Assembly (NCBI RefSeq): GCF_001021085.1
Contig: NZ_CP004021.1
Span: 642,001-706,000, forward strand
Direction of reading: 5' to 3'
DNA from: Candidatus Liberibacter africanus PTSAPSY
GTDB taxonomy: Bacteria; Pseudomonadota; Alphaproteobacteria; Rhizobiales; Rhizobiaceae
Length of the DNA: 64,000 nt
Shown one piece after another: positions 45,978-55,546 of this stretch (position 1 is the first letter of the stretch; each line of letters starts with the position of its first letter). The notes beneath the pieces are model-generated. The model did no database searches. It was not told the DNA's origin and was given only the letters and a program-made list of their open reading frames with translations. The translations under genes and the position numbers were made by a program.

Positions 45978-46727
45978 TTAGAAAGAGCTGTTTTTCATTG
46001 CCTCATCTGCGATTTCAAGATTAGAGTAAACACTTTGGATATCGTCATCTTCTTCAAGGCTGTCAATCATTTTTATGATAGACTTTACTTTATCTGCATT
46101 TGATATTCGTATAAAATTTAAGGGTTTCCATATAACGTTGATGCTCTGTGCTTCACCTATTTTTTCTTCTAATTTATTAGAAGTCGATCCTATATCGTGA
46201 AAATCACAGTAAAAGATGTACTCTTGATTTTCTAGTATTACTTCGGAAGCATCCGCTTCAATGGCCGCATCCATGGCTGTATTATAATCTCCAATTGTTG
46301 AGTGGTAAATAATTTCTCCGACTTGTTCAAAGAAGCGGGTTGCAGATCCTGTAGACCCAAGAGAGCCATTGGCTTTAGTAAAAATAGATCGTATGTTAGA
46401 TGCTGTACGATTGCGATTATCAGTTAAGGCCTCAATAATGATAGCAACGCCTTCAGGTCCATATCCTTCGTATCGAATATTAGTATAATTATCTAGATCG
46501 TCGCTCCCGGCTTTTTTAATGGCACGGTCGATGTTTTCTTTGGGCATTGATTGATTTTTAGCATTTTGAATAGCTAATCTTAGGCGTGGATTTTCTAATG
46601 GATTTTGTCCAGACAATTTAGCTGATACTGTTATTTCACGAGATAACTTAGAAAATATTTTTGATCGGAGAGCGTCTTTTCGTTCTTTGCGATGCATAAT
46701 GTTTTTGAATTGAGAATGTCCAGCCAT
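45978..46727 (-). CDS. yebC: YebC/PmpR family protein (TACO1-like)
   Basis: A 249-residue member of the YebC/TACO1 family, described as DNA-binding regulators or as ribosome-associated factors that relieve stalling on polyproline. The N-terminus MAGHSQFKNIMHRKERKDALRS, interrupted here only for length, is the family signature; YEGYGPEGVAIIIEALTDN follows near 84-102. The ATG at 46727 is preferred over an in-frame TTG one codon upstream. AAGGGA lies upstream. Confidence 0.96.
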   Translation of the reverse strand: MAGHSQFKNIMHRKERKDALRSKIFSKLSREITVSAKLSGQNPLENPRLRLAIQNAKNQSMPKENIDRAIKKAGSDDLDNYTNIRYEGYGPEGVAIIIEALTDNRNRTASNIRSIFTKANGSLGSTGSATRFFEQVGEIIYHSTIGDYNTAMDAAIEADASEVILENQEYIFYCDFHDIGSTSNKLEEKIGEAQSINVIWKPLNFIRISNADKVKSIIKMIDSLEEDDDIQSVYSNLEIADEAMKNSSF

Positions 46728-46794
46728 CAATATAATCCCTTTTTAGCCGTTTAGTTATTAAGTATGGGATGAATATTATTTGATTTATTTTTTG

Positions 46795-47619
46795 CTATGT
46801 CCAAAAGTTTGGACGTATTTCCTGCAGTCTAGGGCCAATGCGTATAGGGCAAATTTTTGTAGTAAGCCCAGTTACATTGGAAATATCAGCACAAATGCCA
46901 CATAATGTTGAGGGTCCATTTGCAACCACAAAACGATTACGTGGAATTTGTGTGACAAAACGATTAATAGGCTCTTCTTTATCCAAGCCAATGGATGAAT
47001 TATAGTCTCCACACATTCCGAGATCGGATATATAACCAGTTCCTCCATCAAGAATCTGTGCGTCGGCAGTAGGAATGTGTGTGTGAGTGCCCACTACAAG
47101 GCTAGCACGACCATCGACAAAATGTGCAAAACATTGTTTTTCACTCGTTGTTTCGGCATGAAAATCAAAAACTATAACATCTGCTTGTTCTTTTAAGGGG
47201 CACGTTTCTAAAATTTTATCAGAGGTTTTAAATGGGTCATCCAATAGAGGATTCATAAAAACTCTTCCCATGATATTAGCGACTAAGATATTTGCTCCAT
47301 TTTTAGTTTGATACAATCCTGATCCATTCCCTGGAGTGTCAAGAGGATAATTTGCCGGTCGTAGTAATTGAGGGTGACGTTGAGAAAATACAAGTGCCTC
47401 TTTTTTATCCCAAGTATGGTTTCCTGTGGTTACTACATCTATTCCAATTTCCATCATTTCAAAAAATATTTTTTCTGTAATGCCAAAGCCGCCAGCGCTG
47501 TTTTCTCCATTAGCTATTACGAAATCAAGTTTAAAATCTTTAATTAAGCGTGGTAGTGTTTCGTATACAATTGATCTACCTGTTTTCCCAACTATGTCAC
47601 CAAGGAATAAAAGTCTCAT
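46795..47619 (-). CDS. ymdB: YmdB-family metallophosphoesterase (TIGR00282)
   Basis: Binuclear-metal phosphodiesterase family whose Bacillus member hydrolyses 2',3'-cyclic nucleotides. The 274 residues keep the metal ligands in FLGDIVGKTG (Asp8), NGENSAGG, TTGNHTWD, DFHAETTSEK and VGTHTHIPTAD. Its start overlaps the stop of the 5-FCL gene by four bases, so the two are translationally coupled. The substrate in this organism is unknown. Confidence 0.92.
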   Translation of the reverse strand: MRLLFLGDIVGKTGRSIVYETLPRLIKDFKLDFVIANGENSAGGFGITEKIFFEMMEIGIDVVTTGNHTWDKKEALVFSQRHPQLLRPANYPLDTPGNGSGLYQTKNGANILVANIMGRVFMNPLLDDPFKTSDKILETCPLKEQADVIVFDFHAETTSEKQCFAHFVDGRASLVVGTHTHIPTADAQILDGGTGYISDLGMCGDYNSSIGLDKEEPINRFVTQIPRNRFVVANGPSTLCGICADISNVTGLTTKICPIRIGPRLQEIRPNFWT

Positions 47620-48209
47620 GCTTTCTCCGTATACTCCGCACTAAATTGATGAAATCTACTTTCTGTCAAGATTGCATGTAGACGGATATCGGTAGATTCC
47701 GCTCTAATGCATGGGGTTTCCTGAATATTGAATGCAACGCCCACGAGATAAGAATTTTTCCCTTCAAGTCGTGCACCAGCTATAGCACGATCATAATATC
47801 CTCTTCCATATCCTATACGATTTCCCTGAGAATCAAACGCAAGGAGTGGCATTAGTATGATATCAGGATTAATTTCACGATAATATGATGGTGGTGATAG
47901 AGTGCCAAAGGACGATTTTACAAGATTTTTGGGATTTTCATATTGGCGAAAAACCATTTTATTCCCCGTAATTGCTGGGAGACAAAACGAGAATTCCCTG
48001 TCCTTTATTTTGTCGATTAGGATATTTACATTAACTTCTGAGTGAATAGGATAAAAAAATGCGATTTTCATGCCTTTTTTAAACGGAATTTCTTTCGCGC
48101 CGATATTAGCTAGAGCGACGCTTTTCTCGTGACGGGATTCGTAAGAAAGATTATCGCGCATGGTTTTTTTTTCTTTGCGGATCAAGTTCTTCTGTTCTTG
48201 TAAGGTCAT
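47616..48209 (-). CDS. 5-formyltetrahydrofolate cyclo-ligase
   Basis: Salvages 5-formyl-THF to 5,10-methenyl-THF. The 197 residues show the N-terminal basic IRKEKKTMRDNLS region and the substrate-binding signature GNRIGYGRGYYDRAI. Four-base overlap with ymdB. In enterobacteria and many rhizobia the 6S RNA gene lies just upstream of this gene (ygfA); no such structured RNA is recognisable in the 460 bp upstream here. Confidence 0.93.
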   Translation of the reverse strand: MTLQEQKNLIRKEKKTMRDNLSYESRHEKSVALANIGAKEIPFKKGMKIAFFYPIHSEVNVNILIDKIKDREFSFCLPAITGNKMVFRQYENPKNLVKSSFGTLSPPSYYREINPDIILMPLLAFDSQGNRIGYGRGYYDRAIAGARLEGKNSYLVGVAFNIQETPCIRAESTDIRLHAILTESRFHQFSAEYTEKA

Positions 48210-48673
48210 GTAACATCCTTATTGATACATGGCTATTATTTTAGATAACAAAAAATGTAGATTTTCATCGTTTTTTCTATCAAGATAAACGATTTGGATG
48301 AGAAGTTAAAGTATCTGGATGAATATTTTGTTATATGAGAAAAACTGTTTAGTTTATATAATATAGTAAATTATACCTTATTCACATGATGCGATTAGCA
48401 CTTCATTGATTTGAGTTTTTTAAATGTTTCCCTATTTCAAATATTGCAAAAAATAGCAGGGCATATTTCAGTGAATAAGTTTAAGGGCATTAATCATCTT
48501 GGTAATAATTACATTATTTTTTTGCTGTTTTTATTGAGCAAAGTATTTTATTGAGTTAGTGTGGATTTTGAATATTCAGTGAAGCGAGAGAGGTATATCT
48601 TTTCTCATATCAGTGATTGGATAGTTGAACAGTTTCAAGAGATCAAAGTATTTCATCATGGAGAAATGTTGTA
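48210..48673. other. Divergent spacer between 5-FCL and tkt
   Basis: A 464-bp AT-rich spacer with divergent genes on either side. It has a small 7-bp inverted repeat (ATCGTTT 48267-48273, AAACGAT 48287-48293). In rhizobia this interval holds zapA, a DUF4164 gene and often 6S RNA; I can recognise none of them. Confidence 0.45.
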
Positions 48674-50662
48674 TTGATAAAGTATGATTATGACTATAAA
48701 AGGATGGCAAATGCTGTTAGATTCTTATCAATAGATGCTATAGAGAATGTCAATTCTGGACATCCTGGTTTGCCGATGGGAATGGCAGATGTTATCACTG
48801 TTCTTTTTACAGAATTTATGACTTTTGATCCTAAACATCCGTTTTGGCCAAATCGGGATCGTTTTGTTTTGTCAGCAGGGCATGGATCTATACTATACTA
48901 CTCTTTACTCTATCTTCTAGGTTATCAAGATATAACAATTGATGATATAAAAAGATTTCGAACAATTGGCTCTAAAGCAGCAGGTCATCCCGAATATGGT
49001 TTTTTTTCTGGTGTCGAAGCAACGACTGGTCCTTTGGGGCAAGGAATTGCCAATGCTGTTGGGATGGCTATTGCAGAGCGTAAATTAAGGGATGAATTTG
49101 GTGGTTTGTTAATCGATCATCACACCTATGTATTGGTTGGTGATGGTTGTTTAATGGAAGGTATAAGCCAAGAAGCAATTTCGTTAGCAGGACATCTTGG
49201 ATTAAGTAAATTAATTGTGCTTTGGGATAATAATGGTATTTCGATAGATGGTTCTATTTCTTTTGCAGACTCTACGGATCAACATGCTAGATTTCGTGCT
49301 TCTGGATGGAATACGATTTCTGTTAATGGACATGATCATCAAGCTGTAATATCTGCTCTTAGAGAATCTCAGAAATCCGACAAACCAACGATGATTGCTT
49401 GTGAAACAATTATTGGTTTTGGATCTCCTGGTAAAGCAGGGACAAATAAAGTACATGGCTCTGCGTTGGGCCCAGAAGAAACAAAAGCTACTCGTAAAGC
49501 ATTGAATTGGGATTTAGATCCCTTTTGTATTCCTGATGATATAATGCAAAAATGGCGCTTAGCCGGATTACGTTCTTCTAAATCAAGAGAAGATTGGCAA
49601 GGACGATTTTATTCCGTTGATCGTAGTGTTCAGAAAGAGTTTGAACGACGATTTTCAGATGAACTCCCTGATTGTTTTGATAATACCTTTATGAATTTGA
49701 AGAAAAAAATTGAACATTCTAAGCCTGCAATTGCTACTAGAAAATCTTCTGAACTTGTTTTAGAGGAGGTGAATGATTGTTTGCCAGAACTCATAGGAGG
49801 ATCAGCAGATCTTACTGGTTCTAATGGCACGAAAACTAGTCAAATGAAATCCATTTCGAGTAGTGATTTTTCAGGCCGTTATTTGCATTATGGTATTCGT
49901 GAGCACGCAATGGCTGCTATGATGAATGGGATAGCATTGCACAAGGGATTGATCCCATATTCAGGAACATTCATGGTATTTTCTGATTATAGTCGTCCTG
50001 CAATAAGATTAGCATCTTTGATGGGGATTAGGGTAATTCATGTTTTGACGCATGATTCTATAGGGGTAGGAGAAGATGGTCCTACACATCAACCTGTAGA
50101 ACATTTAGCAGCATTAAGAGCTATTCCTAATCTTTTAGTCTTTAGACCCGCAGATTCAGTAGAGACACTGGAATGTTGGCAAAAAGCTCTTAAGGAAAAG
50201 AGTCGTCCATCTGTGATATCGTTGTCCAGACAAAATTTGCCGTTTCTTCGTGAAAAATCTGAAGAAGAAAATTTATGTTCTTTCGGGGCGTATAACTATA
50301 TAAATTGTCCTAATGCACAGGTTACCATTTTTTCTTCAGGTTCTGAATTAAAAATTGCCGCAGAAGCATGTAAATTATTGTCAAATCGTAATATTTCTAC
50401 TCGTGTGGTATCAGTTTCTTGTTTTGAATTGTTTTTTGAGCAATCAGATAGGTATCGTGAGCAGATTATAGGATCATCTCCGATTAAGATCGCAGTTGAG
50501 GCAGGCATACGTCAAGGGTGGGATGCTTTTATCGGATCTGATGGTTTTTTCGTTGGGATGAAGGGTTTTGGAGCATCAGGATCTTGTGATATGCTTTATC
50601 AACATTTTGGCATCGATGCTGTCACAATTGTTGATATAGTAGAAAAAAAAATATCAAGGTAA
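48674..50662 (+). CDS. tkt: Transketolase
   Basis: Thiamine-diphosphate enzyme of the non-oxidative pentose phosphate pathway, supplying ribose 5-phosphate for Prs and erythrose 4-phosphate. The 662 residues contain ENVNSGHPGLPMGMADV, SAGHGSILYYSLLYL and the ThDP motif GDGCLMEG-N27ish, plus GIREHAMAAMMNG and SDYSRPAIRLAS in the Pyr domain. The start is TTG 48674 with GGAG about 10 bases upstream; no in-frame ATG precedes Met11. First gene of the tkt-gap-pgk-fba cluster; gap follows after about 50 bp. Confidence 0.96.
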   Translation: MIKYDYDYKRMANAVRFLSIDAIENVNSGHPGLPMGMADVITVLFTEFMTFDPKHPFWPNRDRFVLSAGHGSILYYSLLYLLGYQDITIDDIKRFRTIGSKAAGHPEYGFFSGVEATTGPLGQGIANAVGMAIAERKLRDEFGGLLIDHHTYVLVGDGCLMEGISQEAISLAGHLGLSKLIVLWDNNGISIDGSISFADSTDQHARFRASGWNTISVNGHDHQAVISALRESQKSDKPTMIACETIIGFGSPGKAGTNKVHGSALGPEETKATRKALNWDLDPFCIPDDIMQKWRLAGLRSSKSREDWQGRFYSVDRSVQKEFERRFSDELPDCFDNTFMNLKKKIEHSKPAIATRKSSELVLEEVNDCLPELIGGSADLTGSNGTKTSQMKSISSSDFSGRYLHYGIREHAMAAMMNGIALHKGLIPYSGTFMVFSDYSRPAIRLASLMGIRVIHVLTHDSIGVGEDGPTHQPVEHLAALRAIPNLLVFRPADSVETLECWQKALKEKSRPSVISLSRQNLPFLREKSEEENLCSFGAYNYINCPNAQVTIFSSGSELKIAAEACKLLSNRNISTRVVSVSCFELFFEQSDRYREQIIGSSPIKIAVEAGIRQGWDAFIGSDGFFVGMKGFGASGSCDMLYQHFGIDAVTIVDIVEKKISR

Positions 50663-50709
50663 TTTTTTAATTTTTCTAGATGTTTCTTTATATTATGGGG
50701 AAGGGAAGA

Positions 50710-51711
50710 ATGGTTCGTAAAGTTGCTATAAATGGTTTTGGTCGTATTGGACGATGTATTCTTCGTTCCGCAGTTGAATCAGGACGAGATGATATTAGGA
50801 TTACGGCGATTAATGATCTTAATCCTATAGAGAAGATTGCTCATTTGTTGCGATATGATTCGGTGCATGGAAGATTTCCAAGAGAGGTAAAAGTTATAGG
50901 TGATGTCATAGATGTTGGTTTAGGGCCTATAAAGGTAACTAACATTCGTGATCCACATGATTTACCATGGGATGATGTTGATGTGGCTATGGAGTGTACT
51001 GGTTTTTTTGTAACTAAAGATCAAGCTTCTATACATTTATCGAATGGTTCTAAGCGTGTTTTGGTATCTGCGCCATGTAAAGGAATAGAAAAAACTATTG
51101 TTTATGGTGTAAATCACCAATCATTAAATAAAGATGATTTTGTTGTTTCAAACGCTTCTTGTACCACTAATTGTTTAGTGCCACTGGTTCATGTTATAGA
51201 TAAAAAATTTGGGATTGAAAAAGGTTATATGACGACTGTTCATTCCTATACAGGTGATCAGCATATTTTAGATGCAGGACATAGTGATCTTTATCGTGCA
51301 CGATCAGCAGCTATATCAATGATCCCCACATCTACTGGCGCGGCTAAAGCGGTAGAGTTAGTTTTGCCAAATCTTAAAGGTAAGTTAGATGGTTCATCTA
51401 TTCGAGTTCCTACGCCTAATGTATCTCTAGTGGATTTAACATGTGTAGTAAGTCGTAGTGTGAGTGTTGATGAAATTAATGTAGCGATGAAATCTTTCTC
51501 CGAAGGAGAGTTAAAAAATATTTTAGGCTATGTTTCTCAGCCATTGGTGTCTATAGATTTTAATCATACTACCTATTCATCTATATTTGCTGCTGATCAG
51601 ACGAAGGTGGTTTCTAATAATCTTCTTCGTGTTATGTCTTGGTACGATAATGAATGGGGTTTTTCTAATCGCATGTTGGATACATCGTCTGTAATGGCGA
51701 ATCTTTCGTAG
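50710..51711 (+). CDS. gap: Glyceraldehyde-3-phosphate dehydrogenase
   Basis: NAD-dependent glycolytic enzyme. The 333 residues begin with the NAD-binding VAINGFGRIGR and include the catalytic Cys151 in SNASCTTNCL and the HSYTGDQ segment. ATG 50710 is chosen (AAGGGA five bases before it, family N-terminus) rather than an in-frame ATG at 50680. Second gene of the glycolytic cluster. Confidence 0.97.
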   Translation: MVRKVAINGFGRIGRCILRSAVESGRDDIRITAINDLNPIEKIAHLLRYDSVHGRFPREVKVIGDVIDVGLGPIKVTNIRDPHDLPWDDVDVAMECTGFFVTKDQASIHLSNGSKRVLVSAPCKGIEKTIVYGVNHQSLNKDDFVVSNASCTTNCLVPLVHVIDKKFGIEKGYMTTVHSYTGDQHILDAGHSDLYRARSAAISMIPTSTGAAKAVELVLPNLKGKLDGSSIRVPTPNVSLVDLTCVVSRSVSVDEINVAMKSFSEGELKNILGYVSQPLVSIDFNHTTYSSIFAADQTKVVSNNLLRVMSWYDNEWGFSNRMLDTSSVMANLS

Positions 51712-51822
51712 AAGGTAGTTGTTATCGGAGTTATACTTTTTGTATTTAAAAGAAAGATATGGGAGGATTATGTTCTATCGCCTCAGTGATTATGTGGATT
51801 CGGTTTTGAGTGGAAAGGTAGA

Positions 51823-53028
51823 ATGATGATTCGTCTTAGAACCATGGATGATCTTGGGGATATAAGGGGACTTTGTTGTTTATTACGTGTTGATTGGAAT
51901 GTTCCATTTATAGGATCAAAGGTTGCAGATACTACGCGTATCGAGCGTGTAATCCCTACGATTCTTGAGCTTATAGAAAAGAAAGCAAAAATTGTTATTC
52001 TTTCTCATTTAGGGCGTCCGCGGAATAAATTAGATCAAGAGTTTTCTTTATCTCGCGTGATTTCTACAGCAGAATCAATCCTTAATAAAAAGATACTTTT
52101 TGTGCAGGATTGCATAGGTACTTCATTATCTCAATCAATTGCTTCTCTATCAGAAGGAAGTATTATTCTTGCAGAAAATGTTCGTTTTTATTCAGAAGAG
52201 GAGAAAAATGATCCTGATTTTGTCAGGATGTTATCCCGAAATGGAGATTTTTACATAAACGATGCTTTTTCTGTTTCTCACAGAGCGCATGCTTCTGTTG
52301 AAGGTCTCTCTCGTGTATTGCCTTCATATATTGGGCGTGCCATGCAAAAAGAGTTGAGCACACTAGAGAATTGTTTTACTACGTGTTGCAAGCCTTTAAC
52401 AGCAATTATTGGGGGGTCGAAGGTTTCTACCAAGATTACTTTGCTCAGTAATCTTGTAAAAAAAGTTAACAAGCTAGTGATTGGCGGTGGCATGGCTAAT
52501 AGCTTTTTAGCGGCAGAAGGTATAGGAGTTGGAAAATCATTGTGTCAAAATGATTTTTCTGAAAATGTGCATCAGATAATGTGTGAAGCGAAGAAATGTG
52601 GTTGTGAAATTATTATTCCACAAGATGTTGTCGTCGCTAAAGAATTGAAAGAAGGAATTGCCACACAAGTTGTTCCCACGGAATATGTTCCGCCAGATTC
52701 TATGATCTTAGATATTGGGTTTAAAACGGTAGAATATATTAAACACGTTATTGCTCAATCCAGAACTGTAATATGGAATGGTCCTCTTGGTGTTTTTGAA
52801 ACAAAACCATTCGATTTGGCTACTATTGAGATAGCGCGCTATGTAGCTAAACTAACCAAAGAAGGCAGCATTATTTCTATTGCAGGGGGAGGAGACACTA
52901 TAGCTGCGCTTGCTCATGCAGGAATTTCCCAGGAATTAACATATGTTTCTACAGCTGGAGGGGCATTTTTTGAATGGTTAGAAGGGAAGGATTTGCCTGG
53001 GATCTCTGTATTGTCTTGTAATAATTAG
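51823..53028 (+). CDS. pgk: Phosphoglycerate kinase
   Basis: Transfers phosphate from 1,3-bisphosphoglycerate to ADP. The 401 residues include LRVDWNVPF (substrate side), SHLGRPRN, the ATP-domain GGSKVSTKI and the C-terminal IAGGGDTIAALAHAG and STAGGAFFEWLEGK. A second ATG directly follows the first (51826) and could equally be used. Third gene of the cluster, about 110 bp after gap. Confidence 0.97.
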   Translation: MMIRLRTMDDLGDIRGLCCLLRVDWNVPFIGSKVADTTRIERVIPTILELIEKKAKIVILSHLGRPRNKLDQEFSLSRVISTAESILNKKILFVQDCIGTSLSQSIASLSEGSIILAENVRFYSEEEKNDPDFVRMLSRNGDFYINDAFSVSHRAHASVEGLSRVLPSYIGRAMQKELSTLENCFTTCCKPLTAIIGGSKVSTKITLLSNLVKKVNKLVIGGGMANSFLAAEGIGVGKSLCQNDFSENVHQIMCEAKKCGCEIIIPQDVVVAKELKEGIATQVVPTEYVPPDSMILDIGFKTVEYIKHVIAQSRTVIWNGPLGVFETKPFDLATIEIARYVAKLTKEGSIISIAGGGDTIAALAHAGISQELTYVSTAGGAFFEWLEGKDLPGISVLSCNN

Positions 53029-53150
53029 AGGTTTACCAGTGAAAAAAATAATTGTTTGGTATTTAAAAAATACACAAGTTGCCATTGAATAATTATTGTA
53101 TTTCAACGGATGAGCTATTTTAAAAAATATTTTTATGGAGATAATGGGAG

Positions 53151-54170
53151 ATGATAGAAGATCTTGAAAGTAATGTTGCTAAGATAGTTCAAGAGGGAAA
53201 AGGGATTCTTGCTGCGGATGAGTCTAATGCTACGATACAAAAACGTTTTAATGCAATAAATTTGGAATCTACAGAAAATTCAAGACGTGATTATCGAGAA
53301 ATGCTATTCCGAGCAAAAGATGCTATGCAATATATTTCTAGTATCCTTCTTTATGAAGAAACGCTTTATCAGAATGCGCAAGATGGGACGCCATTTGTAG
53401 ATCTTATTTCTTCTTCTGGTGTATTAGTTGGGATTAAAGTTGATCGTGGATTAAGATCTTTTCCTTTATATCCAGAAGAGTCTATTACTATTGGTTTAGA
53501 TGATCTAGATACAAGATTACAAAAATATAAAGATTCTGAAGCCAAAGTTGCTAAGTGGCGAGTTGTTTTATCTGTTTCAGATGTGCTGCCGAGTATAGCT
53601 GTTGTTAAAGCCAACATGCACATACTAGCGCGCTACGCGGCTCTTTGTCAGAGTGCTGGCATTGTTCCTATAGTTGAGCCTGAAGTTCTTATGGATGGAG
53701 ATCATACGATTGAACGTTGTGCTGAAGTTACAGAATTTGTATTACGCACATTATTTAATGAATTATATGCTATGAGGGTTCGTTTTGAGGGATTGGTTTT
53801 GAAATCAAATATGATCCTTCCAGGGAAAGATGCTCCTCAAGTATCAGATGAAGAGATTGCGATTAAAAATATACAAATATTTAAACGTGTAGTTCCATGT
53901 TCTGTTCAGGGTATAGCTTTTCTTTCTGGGGGACAGTCTGAACAAGATGCTACCGCGCGCTTGTCGGCAATGAATTCTATCGGAAATCATCCTTGGAAAT
54001 TAAGTTTTTCCTATGGTCGTGCTTTGCAGGAATCAGCATTACGTGTATGGAATGGCAAAAAAGATAATGTAGTCGTTGCACAACGCACTTTATCCCATCG
54101 TGCTTGTATGAACAGTTTAGCAACAAGAGGATGTTGGCAAAGACATCTGGAGAATAATAATTGTCAATAA
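53151..54170 (+). CDS. fba: Fructose-bisphosphate aldolase, class I
   Basis: Schiff-base aldolase of the eukaryote-like class I, as in many rhizobia, rather than the zinc class II. The 339 residues begin VAKIVQEGKGILAADESN and carry the Schiff-base lysine in EGLVLKSNMILPG (Lys218) and FLSGGQSEQDATARL. GGGAG precedes the ATG. Last gene of the tkt-gap-pgk-fba cluster. Confidence 0.96.
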   Translation: MIEDLESNVAKIVQEGKGILAADESNATIQKRFNAINLESTENSRRDYREMLFRAKDAMQYISSILLYEETLYQNAQDGTPFVDLISSSGVLVGIKVDRGLRSFPLYPEESITIGLDDLDTRLQKYKDSEAKVAKWRVVLSVSDVLPSIAVVKANMHILARYAALCQSAGIVPIVEPEVLMDGDHTIERCAEVTEFVLRTLFNELYAMRVRFEGLVLKSNMILPGKDAPQVSDEEIAIKNIQIFKRVVPCSVQGIAFLSGGQSEQDATARLSAMNSIGNHPWKLSFSYGRALQESALRVWNGKKDNVVVAQRTLSHRACMNSLATRGCWQRHLENNNCQ

Positions 54171-54339
54171 TTTTGGAAAAAACATAAAAATCTATTTCAA
54201 AATAGTACAAATTGGTTTTCTATTGCGGAAGGGCTCTTTTGCTTTTTGTGTCCATTATGAGTTTTATTCTAAATCTTGAGTGAATATTTGCTCTTTTTGG
54301 AATTGGCGGATTTGGGAAATTTTAGATAAGGATTGATCT

Positions 54340-54855
54340 ATGTCTAATCGTATTTCGGGTTCAATTAGTTTTATAAATAGAACGGTTTCTTCTATTCGAT
54401 TAAAAGTTCTTTATGAAGAGAGTGTTCACCTTATAGAAGAGACTTCTTTGTATTTTGACCGAGAAGGAAAGGTACTATCTAAGACGTTGCCTCCTGTTGT
54501 TGTAAATCTATATACTTCCGAATCTATTCTTTTAACAACGCGTTTAATGCAAATGGTTTCTTGGTTATTGTTACAGCGTGCGTTGGAAGATGGTGATATG
54601 AGCCTTGAACAGGTCATCTCAGAAAAAGATAAAATTAAATTTGATTATTCTCATTTAGATTATACTGTTACTGGGTGGAACGATCTTCCATGCTTTTTTA
54701 GAAATCTGGTAGAACGCTCTTTACAATTGCAAAAGCGGATAGTGTTGTTAGATCAAGAAATTTATAATACAAATCTCAATGATCTATCGTTGTATCGATC
54801 GAATCACGTTCAAACGCAGATGAAATTACTGGAAGCATGTTTTGAAAATTTTTAA
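54340..54855 (+). CDS. rcdA: RcdA-like regulator of CtrA degradation (DUF1465)
   Basis: Helical-bundle protein of the DUF1465 family. In Caulobacter RcdA is an adaptor that helps ClpXP destroy the master regulator CtrA at the G1-S transition. The 171 residues include the family block LYEESVHLIEETSLYFD and LYTSESILLTTRLMQMVSWLL. Start ATG 54340. The stop codon lies inside an odd palindrome (TTTAAGCA-c-TGCTTAAA, 54851-54867). With gcrA and the PdhS-like kinase it indicates a functioning alphaproteobacterial cell-cycle circuit. Confidence 0.9.
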   Translation: MSNRISGSISFINRTVSSIRLKVLYEESVHLIEETSLYFDREGKVLSKTLPPVVVNLYTSESILLTTRLMQMVSWLLLQRALEDGDMSLEQVISEKDKIKFDYSHLDYTVTGWNDLPCFFRNLVERSLQLQKRIVLLDQEIYNTNLNDLSLYRSNHVQTQMKLLEACFENF

Positions 54856-55207
54856 GCACTGCTTAAATATTATTTACTTTGGGATCAATAAAGTTATTGG
54901 GATCTTAATTTAGTATATCGGGATCATATTTCTTCATTGGTTTTATGATTCATGTTTATTCAGAAGTTAAAATAAATAACATTAGAAGTAATAGAGGAGA
55001 TTAGTAGAATTTTTAAAAATTTAAGATAGGTGGATAGATATTGTGATTTATTGCTACATGGAATTATAAATTGCGTATAGATGACTTTCATTAAATACTC
55101 TTCTTATTGGGTACAATTTTTTATTTTTTTGAAAAATTGCTATATTTTTGGGATGCTCTCCTTGTAATTTTTTTCGTATCGCTTTAAAAAAGATATACAT
55201 ACTATAA
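54856..55207. other. Spacer between rcdA and tRNA-Arg
   Basis: About 350 bp without a gene. The 17-base palindrome centred on 54859 overlaps the rcdA stop and may act as a hairpin at the mRNA end. Three GGGATC words follow at 54881, 54899 and 54920, spaced 18 and 21 bases, perhaps a regulatory array or chance. No promoter for tRNA-Arg could be fixed. Confidence 0.4.
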
Positions 55208-55284
55208 GCGCCCGTAGCTCAGCTGGATAGAGTACCAGACTACGAATCTGGGGGTCAGGAGTTCGAATCTCTTCGGGCGCACCA
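55208..55284 (+). tRNA. tRNA-Arg (anticodon ACG)
   Basis: A 77-base cloverleaf with encoded CCA. The acceptor GCGCCCG pairs with CGGGCGC; the anticodon arm is CCAGA-CTACGAA-TCTGG (ACG, expected to be edited to ICG and read CGU/CGC/CGA). The T arm contains AGTTCGAATCT. Confidence 0.97.
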
Positions 55285-55546
55285 AGCATACGTAAAATAA
55301 ATAACTAACTCCACATGCTATTAAGTGCGAAAAATTAATAGTAAATTACTTATAATCCGTTTTAATTTGGAATTTTTGTACGCTATTTTTTAGTTTTGAC
55401 TTCTCTTGATAGGTACTATGTCCATTAAAATATTTTTATGTTCTATCAAGCTATTATTGAAATTTTTTTTCGAGGCATTTGATTTGTGTCTTTCAGCTAT
55501 ATGTTTATTAGAATCTTAAAGGATTTTTTAGAAACTGATTTAGTCT

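Noticed and set aside
44333..46000. Prophage integration with duplicated tRNA-Ser 3' end as attachment sites
   Set aside because: I found no second copy of the tRNA 3' end downstream and no integrase, so an att pair cannot be shown.
48210..48673. 6S RNA gene upstream of the 5-FCL gene
   Set aside because: No long GC-containing imperfect hairpin with a central bubble could be recognised by eye; a covariance model is needed.
54881..54925. Three spaced GGGATC words after rcdA as a regulatory array
   Set aside because: Spacing is irregular (18 and 21 bases) and flanks differ; too weak for a claim.
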